Positions 45,025 to 55,040 are shown, counted from the first letter of the stretch. The stretch is 64,000 nucleotides of DNA from Salinibius halmophilus (GCF_003577475.1 NZ_QPEP01000008.1:140066-204065), one strand, 5' to 3'. Notes: generated by a model from the letters alone, not told the origin. A program made the numbers and translations.

Positions 45025-47304
45025 ATGAAGTTCAGCTCAATTAAAGCTGTATCGGCAGCAATTGCGACGGTCACGGTTGCATCAGCTGCATATGCCGCGC
45101 CTGCTTGGCAGCAAGGACAAACTTATAAAGGCGGCGATCAAGTCAGCAATATCGACAACATCTACGAGTGCAAGCCGTTCCCGTTTGAAGGGTGGTGTGG
45201 GTTAGGTGCTTATGAACCAGGTGTTGGTTTCGCTTGGACGGATGCTTGGGTGCTGGTTGGCGACAATGTGGTCACGCCTACACCTGTCATCACAGGTATG
45301 CCAAGTGCTACACCGACTGTTACACCAACTCCGGTAGGCAATCCAGGCAACTACCCTGAGTTTGTGCCTGGTGTTACGCGTGCAACCAATGGCAGCATTT
45401 ATAGCTACGCTGGTGCTTGCTGGGAAGCGAAAAACAGCCCAGGACCTTGGGAAACACCACGTGAAGGCTGGTTCTGGACATCAGTGCCTTGTGGCGATAG
45501 CAATCCAACGCCAACCGTTACACCTACATCTACGCCAACACCGGTGGTTACACCAACCAACACACCAACGCCTACCATCACGCCGGTTATATCAGGCATC
45601 ATCACAGAAGTGCCAACCCCAACGCCAATTGTGAGCTCACAGCCTGGTGTTTGCCCTACTGACAATACTTACGACCCACGCCGTCAGTATGTTGGTGGTG
45701 ACTTAGTCATCTACAACGGTCACCAGTTTGAATCATCTGGCTGGGTGCGCGGCAGTACACCTAAGATTGGCATTACCCAACCTGATTGGCAGAACCCTTG
45801 GAAAGACCTTGGCCCAATTGCCGATGATTGGTGTGTGGGTGTTGCCTACGACACCTCTGGTCGTATTCTAGATACCTCTGGCTGGCCACATCCAATGAAG
45901 CGTATGTGGAAAGACTACGACACGTCATCGGGCAAGCAAGTTGGTGCTTACTTTGTAGAATGGGGTGTGTATGGTCGTGACTTCTTATTAGAAGACGCAC
46001 CACTCGCTTCCATGACCCACATGTACTACGCCTTCCTAACGGTGCGCGGTGATAACTCAACGTCATTGAACCAAGGTGCAGCGAACGACGGCTGGGCGCA
46101 GCGCGACTTTGAAATCAACACCTATGACGAGCTACCGTTAGCGCAAAAAGGCTTCCACCCAACAGACCGTTATCCAAATGGCGACGGCCTAGCACCGGGT
46201 GAGTTCGCTGGCCTACTAGCAGAAATGACTCGTGCCAAAGTGGCGCACCCACAGCTGAAGATTTTACCATCCGTTGGTGGTTGGACACTCTCGCGTCCAT
46301 TCTTCGACATGATCAACAATGCCGGCAACCGTGCCATCTTTGTTGACTCCGTAGAGCGCTTCTTAACTGAGTACGTTACAACATTTGACGGCGTTGACCT
46401 CGACTGGGAGTTCCCTGGTGCCGGTGGCAACGATCCAGACAAAGGCTGTTATGTTGATAACCTAGCTGCTTGCCAAGACCCAGAGCGTAAGAAAGACCTT
46501 GCTAACTTTACTCTGCTGGCAAAAGACCTACGCACCATGCTTGATGGTCTAGAAGCTAAGTTTGGTAAACCATTCGAGCTACATGCTGCCGTATCGCCAG
46601 ACCCTCGTCGCCTGCAAGGCTTAGAGTGGGCAGAGCTTGGCAAGTACTTCGATGGCATTAACTTCATGACCTACGATTACGCAGGCGCGTGGAGTAATGT
46701 TGTAGGGCACCAAACGCCTCTGTCTTACCCACAAGGCCCAGAGCTAACCTATCTGGATGGCACCACTGAGAAGAAACAAGACTGGAATGCCATTGGCACA
46801 GTTATGACCGCCATTAACGCTGGCTTCCCGGCGAACAAGGCAAGCATTGGCGTTGCCGCTTACGGTCGTGGTTGGGATGGTGTGCCAGATGATGGCAATG
46901 GTGCCCGTGCTTCAGTTGGTAAAGCAGTAGAGGGTGCAGCAGGCTGGCGTGGCGCTGAAGGTTTGCGTATCCCATACGCTGGCCCTGGCATTCAAGCAGG
47001 TAATATTGCGCCTTGGGAAGACGGTATTGTGGACTACGCTTATGCTCGCCAAGAGTGGATGAGTGGCCCAACACAAGGTGCTAATGGCTACCAATACCAC
47101 TACGAACCAGAGTTTGGCGCAGCCTGGTTGTATAACCCTAGCAATGGTCGCTTTGTATCGTTCGACTCAGTCGATACCGTACGCGATAAAGGTGAATGGG
47201 TGAAAGCCAATGGCCTAGGTGGTTTGTTTATGTGGGAAGTAGACGCCGATAACGGTGAGCTATTGAACATGATGAACGAATCTTTAGGTAACCGCCTAGA
47301 GTAA
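45025..47304 (+). CDS. secreted GH18 chitinase 3, three chitin-binding-like modules
   Basis: 759 residues; same layout as the two upstream paralogues. Signal peptide to about residue 24, module 1 with ECKPFPFEGWCGLGAYEPG, module 2 with CWEAKNSPGPWETPREGWFW, a short TPTP-type linker, module 3, then GH18 with DGVDLDWE (acid Glu462). Linkers are shorter and less repetitive than in the others. Ends, like them, in a NESLGN(x)E tail, so no C-terminal anchor is present. Confidence 0.95.
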   Translation: MKFSSIKAVSAAIATVTVASAAYAAPAWQQGQTYKGGDQVSNIDNIYECKPFPFEGWCGLGAYEPGVGFAWTDAWVLVGDNVVTPTPVITGMPSATPTVTPTPVGNPGNYPEFVPGVTRATNGSIYSYAGACWEAKNSPGPWETPREGWFWTSVPCGDSNPTPTVTPTSTPTPVVTPTNTPTPTITPVISGIITEVPTPTPIVSSQPGVCPTDNTYDPRRQYVGGDLVIYNGHQFESSGWVRGSTPKIGITQPDWQNPWKDLGPIADDWCVGVAYDTSGRILDTSGWPHPMKRMWKDYDTSSGKQVGAYFVEWGVYGRDFLLEDAPLASMTHMYYAFLTVRGDNSTSLNQGAANDGWAQRDFEINTYDELPLAQKGFHPTDRYPNGDGLAPGEFAGLLAEMTRAKVAHPQLKILPSVGGWTLSRPFFDMINNAGNRAIFVDSVERFLTEYVTTFDGVDLDWEFPGAGGNDPDKGCYVDNLAACQDPERKKDLANFTLLAKDLRTMLDGLEAKFGKPFELHAAVSPDPRRLQGLEWAELGKYFDGINFMTYDYAGAWSNVVGHQTPLSYPQGPELTYLDGTTEKKQDWNAIGTVMTAINAGFPANKASIGVAAYGRGWDGVPDDGNGARASVGKAVEGAAGWRGAEGLRIPYAGPGIQAGNIAPWEDGIVDYAYARQEWMSGPTQGANGYQYHYEPEFGAAWLYNPSNGRFVSFDSVDTVRDKGEWVKANGLGGLFMWEVDADNGELLNMMNESLGNRLE

Positions 47305-47334
47305 ACGCCTGGTGTGTTTTTATTCGAGAGAGCC

Positions 47335-47362
47335 AAGGGGTAGCATTGCTACCCCTTTTTTG
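47335..47362 (+). terminator. terminator after chitinase 3
   Basis: AAGGGGTAGC / GCTACCCCTT with a 3-4 base loop, then TTTT. Confidence 0.9.
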
Positions 47363-47403
47363 TTTGATTCAATGATTGTCCGCAAAAATGGCTTCGCCAT
47401 TAT

Positions 47404-47439
47404 TTACGGACCTACTAGTGTACGTTTGTAGGTCCGTAA
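47404..47439. repeat. 12-bp inverted repeat
   Basis: TTACGGACCTAC / GTAGGTCCGTAA with a 12-base spacer, beside the 35-bp tandem repeats and sharing their CGGAC motif. Confidence 0.7.
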
Positions 47440-47462
47440 GTCATACGCGCAGCGGATGCTTG

Positions 47463-47567
47463 CGGACAGGAAGGTGCGCAGGAGCAAGGCCATGGTACGG
47501 ACAGGAAGGTGTGCAGGAGCAAGGCCATGGTACGGACAGGAAGGTGTGCAGGAGCAAGGCTACCGTG
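47463..47567. repeat. three tandem 35-bp repeats
   Basis: Units start with CGGACAGGAAGGTG and run 47463-47497, 47498-47532 and 47533-47567, differing at a few positions, followed by a partial CGGACAA. They lie between chitinase 3 and the convergent AraC gene. Confidence 0.9.
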
Positions 47568-47578
47568 CGGACAAGTGT

Positions 47579-48439
47579 TTATGCCCGCTGCTCATACAAG
47601 CGGCGAAACTCGCGAGGGGTTTGCTGCTTAACTTGGGCGAATTGGCGGTTAAAGTTCGACAAGTTATGAAAGCCAGTTCGCTCGGCAATCATGGCGATGG
47701 GTTGCTCTGTGTTAATAAGCAGCTCACACGCTTTGCCAATGCGATATTGCTTAATGTGCTCACTAAAAGATTCGTTAAAGTGCTTTTGAAACAAACGCCG
47801 CACCGAGCTTTCACTGGTATTTAGGTAGTGAGCAACATCGGCAATCGTGATCGGATGATCGTAGTTAGCTTCAACAAAGCGGGTGATCTTGCTCGCTTTT
47901 GAGCCATCTTCTTCGTTAGGCGGGCAAACGCTGACTTTATTGAAAGTATGGCGCTGCTTGGCTTGTGCCAAAATCTGTAATATCTGCAGCACATGAATAA
48001 GGCGTTGACCATCGTTTTGGCACTGGTCAATGGCGGCAAATGGCTCGGCCAGTGCCAGGCCTACTTCTGGGTCGAAGCCCAACCCTTTGCCACTCTCGGT
48101 GAGCACTTCGTGCAAGTCAGATAGCTCAGGCATGGCTTGAATAATATTGCTTACCCACTGATGGCTAAACCAAAGAATATAAGTGGTAGGCTGTTCGCTA
48201 CTGAGTAGGCGAGAGATAATACTTGTATGCGGCAAATGAGGCGCTGCCATCATCACCGAGCCATGCTCAAAATCGCCAGTGTAGCCCCCCACAAACCACT
48301 TACCCTCGCTGCCAAGGGTGAGCACTAACTCGTATTCTAAATGGTAGTGCCATTCAAAGTGACTCTCACGGCAGTGAAACTGTTTTACTAACCAATTTAA
48401 ACTTTGGTCCCGCGACACACGCTCGATAAAAGGCTTCAT
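47579..48439 (-). CDS. AraC-family transcriptional regulator
   Basis: 286 residues. N-terminal cupin-like sensing region with HFEWHYHLEYELVLTLGSEG and a C-terminal double helix-turn-helix (~180-286): HYLNTSESSVRRLFQKHFNE and PIAMIAERTGFHNLSNFNRQF..TPREFRRLY. Such cupin-type AraC proteins usually sense sugars. Convergent with the chitinase cluster and so a candidate regulator of chitin or sugar genes, which is inference from position. Confidence 0.88.
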   Translation of the reverse strand: MKPFIERVSRDQSLNWLVKQFHCRESHFEWHYHLEYELVLTLGSEGKWFVGGYTGDFEHGSVMMAAPHLPHTSIISRLLSSEQPTTYILWFSHQWVSNIIQAMPELSDLHEVLTESGKGLGFDPEVGLALAEPFAAIDQCQNDGQRLIHVLQILQILAQAKQRHTFNKVSVCPPNEEDGSKASKITRFVEANYDHPITIADVAHYLNTSESSVRRLFQKHFNESFSEHIKQYRIGKACELLINTEQPIAMIAERTGFHNLSNFNRQFAQVKQQTPREFRRLYEQRA

Positions 48440-48481
48440 AATGCCGTCTCGCTTGCGAATAATGCCACTATTCTATCATTG

Positions 48482-50155
48482 CTATACCTTGAATTTATCT
48501 GCCACCTTAACCACTTCTTCTGATAATCGATTCACTTCTGCGAACTGATCAGTCGTTTCATGGGTAGCTATGGTCAGTGCTTGGGCAGCGTCATCTACTT
48601 CCTGTACGGTTGCAGCAAGTGTTTGGGCTGTTTGTGATTGTGCCATGGCGGTTTCATCAACGTCGTTGTTCATGCTGTGTAGTTGTTGTATCCCTGCAGT
48701 AGCAGTATTGACGAGGCTGCTAATTTCAATCATCGCTTGAGTAACACTTTCGCGAGCATTTGCCGAAGTATTAATTTCCGCTAGGGTTTTACTCGCGCTG
48801 GCGCGCAAGTTTTGTAGAACTTGCGAGATTTCTTCTGTGCTTTCTTGGGAGCGCTGAGCTAAATTGCGCACCTCATCAGCCACAACGGCAAACCCTCTGC
48901 CTTGCTCGCCAGCCCGTGCCGCCTCAATGGCAGCATTGAGTGCCAATAAGTTGGTTTGCTCAGAAATAGACTGTATCAGCTCTAGCGCGCTAACAATTTT
49001 ATCGACATTGCCGCTTAACTCATTCGAAGCACTTTCAACATTTTGTAAAATACCACTAAGTGAGTCGAGCTCCTTGCGAGACTTCGTCACTTGCTCTATT
49101 ACCAACTGAACTTGCTCAGCACTCTCGTTAGCGACTAAATTGGTGGAGCGCGCCGTGTTAGCAATTTCCAAAGCGGTTGACTGCATTTGTTCAATGGCAC
49201 TGCTTAGCTTGCCCGTGGCGGCCTGTTGAGATTGAGCCTCTGTTTTAAGACCGCTTTGCTTGCTTACCGCTGTTGCTGCCATAGCGGTTAATTGCTGGCT
49301 GGAGTGCTTAAGTCGTTTTACATCTTTTGCCAGCGCTGCTAGGAACTGGTTAAAAGCACTGGCTATGTCGTCTAGTACCGTGATGCCGCGCAATGGAAGA
49401 TTGCGAGTTAAGTCACCCTCTCCACGTGCGAGTTCAACAATGGCATTGCGAAGCTGCTGCAGTGCGCCATACACGCGGGCAACAGAAAACCAGGCAACTA
49501 TCGCAATAATGATTGAGATGAGCAGCGTAACTAAAATGTTGTTGCGTAGTTGTTTCGTTTTCTCTTGTTGTACAAGATTATCAATGCGAGACGTTAGCGG
49601 TTCAATGCTCTCAAGATAAAACCCCGAACCCAACATTAAGTCCCACTCGTCGATGAAAATGGCGTAACTATACTTTTCTGAAGACTCTTGTTCGCCAGGC
49701 TTGGGGAAAAAATAGGTCACATAGCCGCCGCCTGCTTGCCCAGCCTTGATCAGCTCGCGAATCAAGTACTTGTCGTTAGTATCTTGCAGGTCGAAAAAGT
49801 TATCTCCTAAACCAGCAGAAGTATTGCCTTGCAGAACCCGGGTACCATCACTGCGATACCCAAACACATAGCCATCACCATCATCGTAAATATAATTGCG
49901 CAGTAAGTTCAGCGCAGCTTCTTCACCACCGGGCATATCGCCAGCTAAGAATGGCGATATCATTCCCTCAACTGATTCCATAACAGTTAGTAGGCGGCGC
50001 TTTTCAATACTGATGATGATCTCTTCAGATACGCCTTGAACAAATGAATTTAGTTCGTTGAACGCGCGCGCTTGCAAAAACTGAGAACTAATTGCAACAA
50101 CTAAGAAGGGCACAAGAGCAAGCAACAAGATCTGAGCACGAAGTGATTTGAACAT
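48482..50155 (-). CDS. methyl-accepting chemotaxis protein with Cache domain
   Basis: About 557 residues. N-terminal membrane helix (~8-28), periplasmic single-Cache domain ([21 protein letters not shown] region, ~85-185), second helix (~205-225), HAMP, and the cytoplasmic signalling domain with the hairpin tip [20 protein letters not shown]. It should feed ligand information to CheA/CheW. sCache_2 sensors often bind small carboxylates; no ligand can be read here. ATG at 50155 has TTGGA 8 bases upstream. Confidence 0.92.
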   Translation of the reverse strand: MFKSLRAQILLLALVPFLVVAISSQFLQARAFNELNSFVQGVSEEIIISIEKRRLLTVMESVEGMISPFLAGDMPGGEEAALNLLRNYIYDDGDGYVFGYRSDGTRVLQGNTSAGLGDNFFDLQDTNDKYLIRELIKAGQAGGGYVTYFFPKPGEQESSEKYSYAIFIDEWDLMLGSGFYLESIEPLTSRIDNLVQQEKTKQLRNNILVTLLISIIIAIVAWFSVARVYGALQQLRNAIVELARGEGDLTRNLPLRGITVLDDIASAFNQFLAALAKDVKRLKHSSQQLTAMAATAVSKQSGLKTEAQSQQAATGKLSSAIEQMQSTALEIANTARSTNLVANESAEQVQLVIEQVTKSRKELDSLSGILQNVESASNELSGNVDKIVSALELIQSISEQTNLLALNAAIEAARAGEQGRGFAVVADEVRNLAQRSQESTEEISQVLQNLRASASKTLAEINTSANARESVTQAMIEISSLVNTATAGIQQLHSMNNDVDETAMAQSQTAQTLAATVQEVDDAAQALTIATHETTDQFAEVNRLSEEVVKVADKFKV

Positions 50156-50396
50156 AATCATTATCCAAGTTTGTGACGAGCTGGTAATAGTTTAGTTGCA
50201 TTTAGAGAAATTTTTTTCCTGCATTGATTTCTGATTAATATCAGCCAAATATTTTTTCAAAATTGGTTGATTAGTACCGCTATATGGTCGTTGCTCACCA
50301 CTTTAACGTTCGCTAAGCGCCTAAAATGCGTCGATATGAAGCGTTCTGACTAGCTCAGTTGGCTGCTCTAAATGTTGGCTTTATTGCAGGTGATCT

Positions 50397-51578
50397 ATGT
50401 TCAACAAGCACTCTATTCTTTTTATGCTTTCAACAACCTTTGCTGGGCTGGCGTTTGCATTCTTTCATCCGCTGATTAGCTTGTATTTGGTGGATGAACT
50501 TGGTGCGTCGCCATTGGCCATGGGCATCTACATGGCCATTGTTTTAGGCTCCGGTGTGCTGGTATCAACCTACTTAGGTCATCGCTCAGACAAGGGCATG
50601 GCTAGGCGCCCGTTGGTCATTGCTGGGCAAGTTGGTTTTACCTTGCTGGCGCTTACGCTTATTTTTACCCGTGATTATTGGTTGGCTTTGGTGGCGGGTA
50701 TCGCGTTTTTGAGTGTGTCTACCTGCGCACTGCCACAGCTATTTACCTTAGGGCGTACTTACGCTGATGAAAAGTTAGATAAAGAAAAGGGCAGCACCTT
50801 TATTGCTTTTATGCGCGCCGGCATTGCCGTGGCTTGGGTGGTTGGGCCGCCGTTAGCGTTTATGACCAAGGCTCAATTTGGCTTTAATGGCGCCTTGGCG
50901 ATTGCTGCCGTGACGTCTTTAGTGGTGGTCGCCATCACGCTATTGCTACCAGAATATGCGGCACAGCATCACGAAGACAATCGTGGACCAAACATGAAAA
51001 GCTGGCAGCTTACACGCCCAGCCTTACTGTTTTTATTGGCAACGTTAGCGATGTTTAGCGCTCTAAACATGTACTCACTCAATATGCCCTTGTACTTAAC
51101 CAAAGTATTAGAGGTAAGCGACCAATGGGTAGGTAATTTAATGGGCATTGCTGCGTTTGTGGAAGTGCCGGTGATGATTGCCATTGGTGCCTTGTCGGTG
51201 AAGTTTGGCAGCCGGCCATTGCTGATTATTGGTGTGATTGCTGGTGGTGGCTTCTATTTTGGCCTCACTCAGGTGGATAGCATTGCCGCGCTGATTGCTT
51301 TGCAGTTATTAAACGGCATCTTTGTTGGCATTACGGCAAGCCTAGGGATAAGTTTTATGCAAGACCTAATGAAGCACGCGCTTGGTTTGGCGACCACCTT
51401 GTTTAGCAATGCCCAAACTGCTGCAATGTTAATTGGCAGCTTCAATGCTGGCTTGGTAGCCAACTACTTTGGCTACGAGTCGGTATTTTGGGTCTGCACC
51501 CTATTGATAGCCTTGGCCTTAGTGTTGCTGCTCATGGTGAAACCAAACAGCCAGACGCAACCGGCAGCACAATCGTAG
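50397..51578 (+). CDS. MFS transporter, SetA-like sugar efflux family
   Basis: 393 residues, twelve predicted helices, clearly related to the protein at 20338-21513: SDKGMARRPLVIAGQ in the A-motif loop, CALPQLFTLGRTYADE, AGIAVAWVVGPPLAF and LLNGIFVGITASLGISFMQDLM. The substrate is unknown; a sugar or sugar-like compound is expected for the family. Stands alone between divergent MCP and convergent two-component genes. Confidence 0.75.
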   Translation: MFNKHSILFMLSTTFAGLAFAFFHPLISLYLVDELGASPLAMGIYMAIVLGSGVLVSTYLGHRSDKGMARRPLVIAGQVGFTLLALTLIFTRDYWLALVAGIAFLSVSTCALPQLFTLGRTYADEKLDKEKGSTFIAFMRAGIAVAWVVGPPLAFMTKAQFGFNGALAIAAVTSLVVVAITLLLPEYAAQHHEDNRGPNMKSWQLTRPALLFLLATLAMFSALNMYSLNMPLYLTKVLEVSDQWVGNLMGIAAFVEVPVMIAIGALSVKFGSRPLLIIGVIAGGGFYFGLTQVDSIAALIALQLLNGIFVGITASLGISFMQDLMKHALGLATTLFSNAQTAAMLIGSFNAGLVANYFGYESVFWVCTLLIALALVLLLMVKPNSQTQPAAQS

Positions 51579-51692
51579 GTTGCACGGCGCTTTTAGCGCC
51601 GGGCAACGTGTATCGCTAATGCTCAATGTTTCCCAAACCTTCGGTTTGTAAAACCTACTCCAGATTTTGAGCGATCGGCGTTCCCGTTATCG

Positions 51693-52289
51693 CTAAATAA
51701 TCCCCAGCGAGCGGGCTTTTTCAATGGCTTGCTGGCGATTATCGCAGCCAAGCTTTTGCATGGCTTCGCTTAAATAATTACGTGCCGTGCCATAGGCAAC
51801 GTGCATGCGTTCACTGGCTTGTTTTGCTGTAAGTCCCTCGGCTGCAAGCGCCAGTACCTGGGTTTCGCGCTCGCTTAGTGGAGAGTGAAACTGCATGGCT
51901 TGCCTAGTGAGCTGAGGGTCAATCACCTGAGCACCTTGCATAATTACCCTAAGTTTTTCGGCAATTTGATCGGCTGGTGTGTCTTTCAGTAAGTAGCCTT
52001 GCACGCCACTACTTAACGCCTTCTGCAAATAACCGGGTTTGGCAAAGGTGGTCAGTATCATCACTTTAATGGTCGGGTGGTGCTGGCTAAGCCATTGCGC
52101 GAGCGTTAACCCATCACCGTCTGGCATTTCAATATCGCTCACTACTATGTCTGGTTGCTGTTGGGTAATCACCTCTTGGGCGGCTAAACCACCACTCGCC
52201 GTACCGACTAATTCAATATCCGGCTCCAAATTTAGCAATATAGCCATGGCGCTTTGCACTAGCTGTTGGTCTTCCACGAGCACAACTTT
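51693..52289 (-). CDS. LuxR/NarL-type response regulator (DesR-like)
   Basis: 198 residues from ATG 52289 (AGGAAAG upstream). Receiver domain with Asp53 as phosphoacceptor in VVSDIEMPDGDG, and a C-terminal LuxR HTH (LSERETQVLALAAEGLTAKQASERM). Partner of the preceding histidine kinase; probably controls the ABC transporter in the same operon. Confidence 0.9.
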   Translation of the reverse strand, partial: KVVLVEDQQLVQSAMAILLNLEPDIELVGTASGGLAAQEVITQQQPDIVVSDIEMPDGDGLTLAQWLSQHHPTIKVMILTTFAKPGYLQKALSSGVQGYLLKDTPADQIAEKLRVIMQGAQVIDPQLTRQAMQFHSPLSERETQVLALAAEGLTAKQASERMHVAYGTARNYLSEAMQKLGCDNRQQAIEKARSLGII

Positions 52290-52302
52290 CATCTTGCTTT
52301 CC

Positions 52303-53403
52303 TCACAGATCGCCAGCCTCATTAACAGGCATACATATTAGGGTGGTCCAACCTTGGCTGAACTCTACCACGCCACCTAGTTGCTCTATGCGAGCTTTTA
52401 AACCAGTCAGCCCAGTACCAAGCTGTGCGGGATGGCCGCCCCCGTTGTCGGCGATGCGAAGCTCGATCTGTTTATGGCGGCGAAGCTGCACAATAATCTG
52501 GCTGGCTTGGCTATGTTTAATGCTGTTGGTAATCGATTCACGCAGCGCTTGTGCCAAGGCATGGCTTTGCTTTTCGCTAAGGTCATCAAACTGACCGCTT
52601 ACCCTAAGTTCAATGCCACGCGCTAGGCAGGCAATGCGGCTGCTCGCGAGGACTTCTTCAATGCTTGCTTGGTAGTTATTGTGCAGCGTATTGCGGGCAT
52701 CTTGCAGGCATTGTTTGGCAAGTTGGTCGGTTTGTTGAATAAGTTGCTGCTTACTGGCCGCATCGAGTTCGGCGCGTGCCAGCACCTGCATATTAAGCGA
52801 AATCGTCGTCAGGCTTTGCCCTAGCAAGTCATGAATGTCGCCACGAATGCGTTCTCTTTCTTGCAGGCGAGCAATGGCTTGCGCCTCGGCTTGCGAGAGT
52901 TTTAGGCTTAGGTTTTTTAAGTCATTGCGCCGATGCACTAGGTTGCCAATACCCCACAGCAAGGCTGTCCACAGTACAAACAGCACAAACGGCGGCAAGC
53001 TCACCATAGCCGTTACTACGGCTGCGCATAAACTATAGAGGCCAAACAAATAATAACTATGGCGTTTGTGGGTGACAAAAGCGGCCATGCTAGCGCCATA
53101 AAACATGAGCACAACACCACCGGCGTAAATAAAACACACGGCTGTGCCAATGCCTAGCATAGCGGCCACAAGCCAGGCATTGGCAAGGCGCTGGCTAGCA
53201 AAATACAGCGCGAGTACCAGAATTCCGGCAATGATTAACAGGGTTCGTTGCCAAGTGGGCATGGGGTAAATAAACAGCGGTGCAAAGTACACCGCCATAT
53301 AGCTCAGCCAAAGGTAAGGCAGCCAGTCGTACTGGTTATTAGGGCCTAGCAGCCATTGGTGTAGGCGCTGGCCCTGTTGTGTTAACCCACTTAATAACGG
53401 CAC
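52303..53403 (-). CDS. DesK-type sensor histidine kinase
   Basis: 366 residues with a GTG start overlapping the permease stop. About six N-terminal membrane helices (to ~155) without a large extracellular loop, then the HisKA_3 dimerisation helix with His191 in RIRGDIHDLLGQS, and HATPase motifs (N-box ESITNSIKHS, ADNGGG, GTGLTGLKARIEQLGG). DesK-like kinases sense membrane state or membrane-active compounds. Confidence 0.9.
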   Translation of the reverse strand: MPLLSGLTQQGQRLHQWLLGPNNQYDWLPYLWLSYMAVYFAPLFIYPMPTWQRTLLIIAGILVLALYFASQRLANAWLVAAMLGIGTAVCFIYAGGVVLMFYGASMAAFVTHKRHSYYLFGLYSLCAAVVTAMVSLPPFVLFVLWTALLWGIGNLVHRRNDLKNLSLKLSQAEAQAIARLQERERIRGDIHDLLGQSLTTISLNMQVLARAELDAASKQQLIQQTDQLAKQCLQDARNTLHNNYQASIEEVLASSRIACLARGIELRVSGQFDDLSEKQSHALAQALRESITNSIKHSQASQIIVQLRRHKQIELRIADNGGGHPAQLGTGLTGLKARIEQLGGVVEFSQGWTTLICMPVNEAGDL

Positions 53404-54071
53404 AGACGAAAACTCCCTATCGTTAATAATGCGCAGCCTACCGCAGTGGTGATAAGGCCAAGTGTTGGTTCACCATTACTCAGTTGTAGCAGCTGCATAG
53501 GTGGCAACCAAGGCGCTGCTTGCGCTAGCCAACTCGGCAGGCTGCTTAGTGGCACAGTAATGCCAGAAACAATAACTAGTGGAAAAAATATCACGTTTAC
53601 CACGGCAATCGCACCGCTTTCACTTAATAGCATACCCATGGCGATGCCTAGCGAAGCAAACACAACACTGGTTAACAGGCTTAGCAGCAACAACTGTACA
53701 ACTTGCTGCCAGCTAATCACTACCTGCCCGGTTAACGTGGCCAGCAGAATGACCAAGGTGCTCGCAACTAAAGCCGTGATAGCCAAGGCAACCTGCTTGC
53801 TTAGCCACCAGTTCAATTTGCCAAACTGCCACCTTAGATTGAGCCAGCCAGACTGACGCTCATTGGCTACATAAATAGCGCCACTAAAGGCACCAGGCGT
53901 CATTGAAGCAATGATTACAATGGCCATTAGCATGCGGTAATCCATTAGGTTAAATAACCCCAAGCTTACCCAATAAAACAGCAAGGGCATCAGCAAGGTT
54001 GGTATGCTGGCTTCGCTTAAGCGAAATAGGCGCAGGCTTTCCAAAAAGCTCTCTTTAATTAGGGCATTCAT
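53391..54071 (-). CDS. ABC-2 type transporter permease
   Basis: 226 residues with six predicted membrane helices, overlapping the ATPase gene by ATGA and the kinase gene by 13 bases. FPLVIVSGITVPLSSLPSWL is a typical ABC-2 motif before the last helix. Exports an unknown substrate with the adjacent ATPase. Confidence 0.85.
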   Translation of the reverse strand: MNALIKESFLESLRLFRLSEASIPTLLMPLLFYWVSLGLFNLMDYRMLMAIVIIASMTPGAFSGAIYVANERQSGWLNLRWQFGKLNWWLSKQVALAITALVASTLVILLATLTGQVVISWQQVVQLLLLSLLTSVVFASLGIAMGMLLSESGAIAVVNVIFFPLVIVSGITVPLSSLPSWLAQAAPWLPPMQLLQLSNGEPTLGLITTAVGCALLTIGSFRLCRY

Positions 54072-54874
54072 GCGGCAACTCCTTGTTTAAACTGACTAAT
54101 GGCTTCATTGAGGCTAATTTCGCGCACACGCAAATTAGCTAGGTTTTGGTCTTGGTTAAGCAACCAGCGCACATCTTGCTCTGGCGTATTGGTTAATAAA
54201 TTTAATTGGCCTTGGGCAACGGCTGGGTGCGCAAGTGAGGTGCTGGCTTGCACGGTAAAGCGTTTTAGCTGCTCAAACATTTGTTGTTTGGCGCCATGGA
54301 ATACCAGTTCGCCTTGTTCCAACACTAATAACTGCTCGCCAAGTTGCTGAGCTTCGTCGATATCATGGGTGCACAGCACAATGGCGCAACTCAGTTCGGC
54401 TAAACCTTGTTGCAGGCGAACTTTGCTGTCGTAGTCCAGTGCATTGCTTGGCTCATCAAGCAGTAGCAGATCGCAGCTTTCCACCAGGCTTAACGCAATG
54501 GCCAAACGGCGATGCTGGCCGCCAGAGAGCCCATCCACTTTATGTTTAAGAAAATCATCGAGCTGGCAGGTGTTGATCAGCCAGTCGAGTGGTCGTGGCT
54601 GAAGTGCGAGTTGGTGAACAAGGTGCAATACCTCCTGCACGGTTAGCCCTTTGGGAAAACCAACACTTTGCCCTAACACCGCAATACGCGCTTGGCTGGT
54701 AATCACCCCATCACTGGGTGGCTGCATACCGGCAAGCGTGCGCAGCAGGGTTGTTTTGCCAGCACCGTTTTCACCGAGCAGCACAGTTCTGCTACCGCTG
54801 CTAAGGGTAAAGCTAATGTGCTTGAGCACTGCCGCCCCACCGAGCGTGACCGAAATATTCTTGGCTTCTAACAT
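54068..54874 (-). CDS. ABC transporter ATP-binding protein
   Basis: 268 residues from ATG 54874, which has AGGAGG 8 bases upstream. Walker A LLGENGAGKTTLL, Q-loop AVLGQSVGFPKGL, signature LSGGQHRRLAIAL, Walker B CDLLLLDEPSNALD and H-switch LCTHDIDEA. First gene of the operon ABC-permease-kinase-regulator. Confidence 0.9.
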   Translation of the reverse strand: MLEAKNISVTLGGAAVLKHISFTLSSGSRTVLLGENGAGKTTLLRTLAGMQPPSDGVITSQARIAVLGQSVGFPKGLTVQEVLHLVHQLALQPRPLDWLINTCQLDDFLKHKVDGLSGGQHRRLAIALSLVESCDLLLLDEPSNALDYDSKVRLQQGLAELSCAIVLCTHDIDEAQQLGEQLLVLEQGELVFHGAKQQMFEQLKRFTVQASTSLAHPAVAQGQLNLLTNTPEQDVRWLLNQDQNLANLRVREISLNEAISQFKQGVAA

Positions 54875-54994
54875 GCTAATGGCCTCCTTCTTTTGGCTTA
54901 GTTTGCATTGTGCTTGCTTTGGCAAAGTGCCATTAGATGCAGCTGTCATGAGTTGCGATGACAGGTGTCATAAATGTTTCACGTGCATAGATCG

Positions 54995-55020
54995 GCATAT
55001 ATGGATTAGCATATATATAA
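54995..55020 (+). promoter_or_regulatory. candidate ArsR operator
   Basis: Two copies of GCATATAT separated by GGATTA, in an AT-rich near-palindromic block 20 bases before the arsR start. ArsR/SmtB repressors bind such sites. Confidence 0.5.
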
Positions 55021-55040
55021 GATGTTTTTGAGGACCTCAG

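Noticed and set aside
47463..47567. CRISPR array candidate
   Set aside because: Repeats are directly adjacent, without spacers, and no cas genes are present.
50345..50375. tRNA-like fragment (TAGCTCAGTTGG)
   Set aside because: Only a D-arm-like match; no acceptor, anticodon or T-arm pairing around it.
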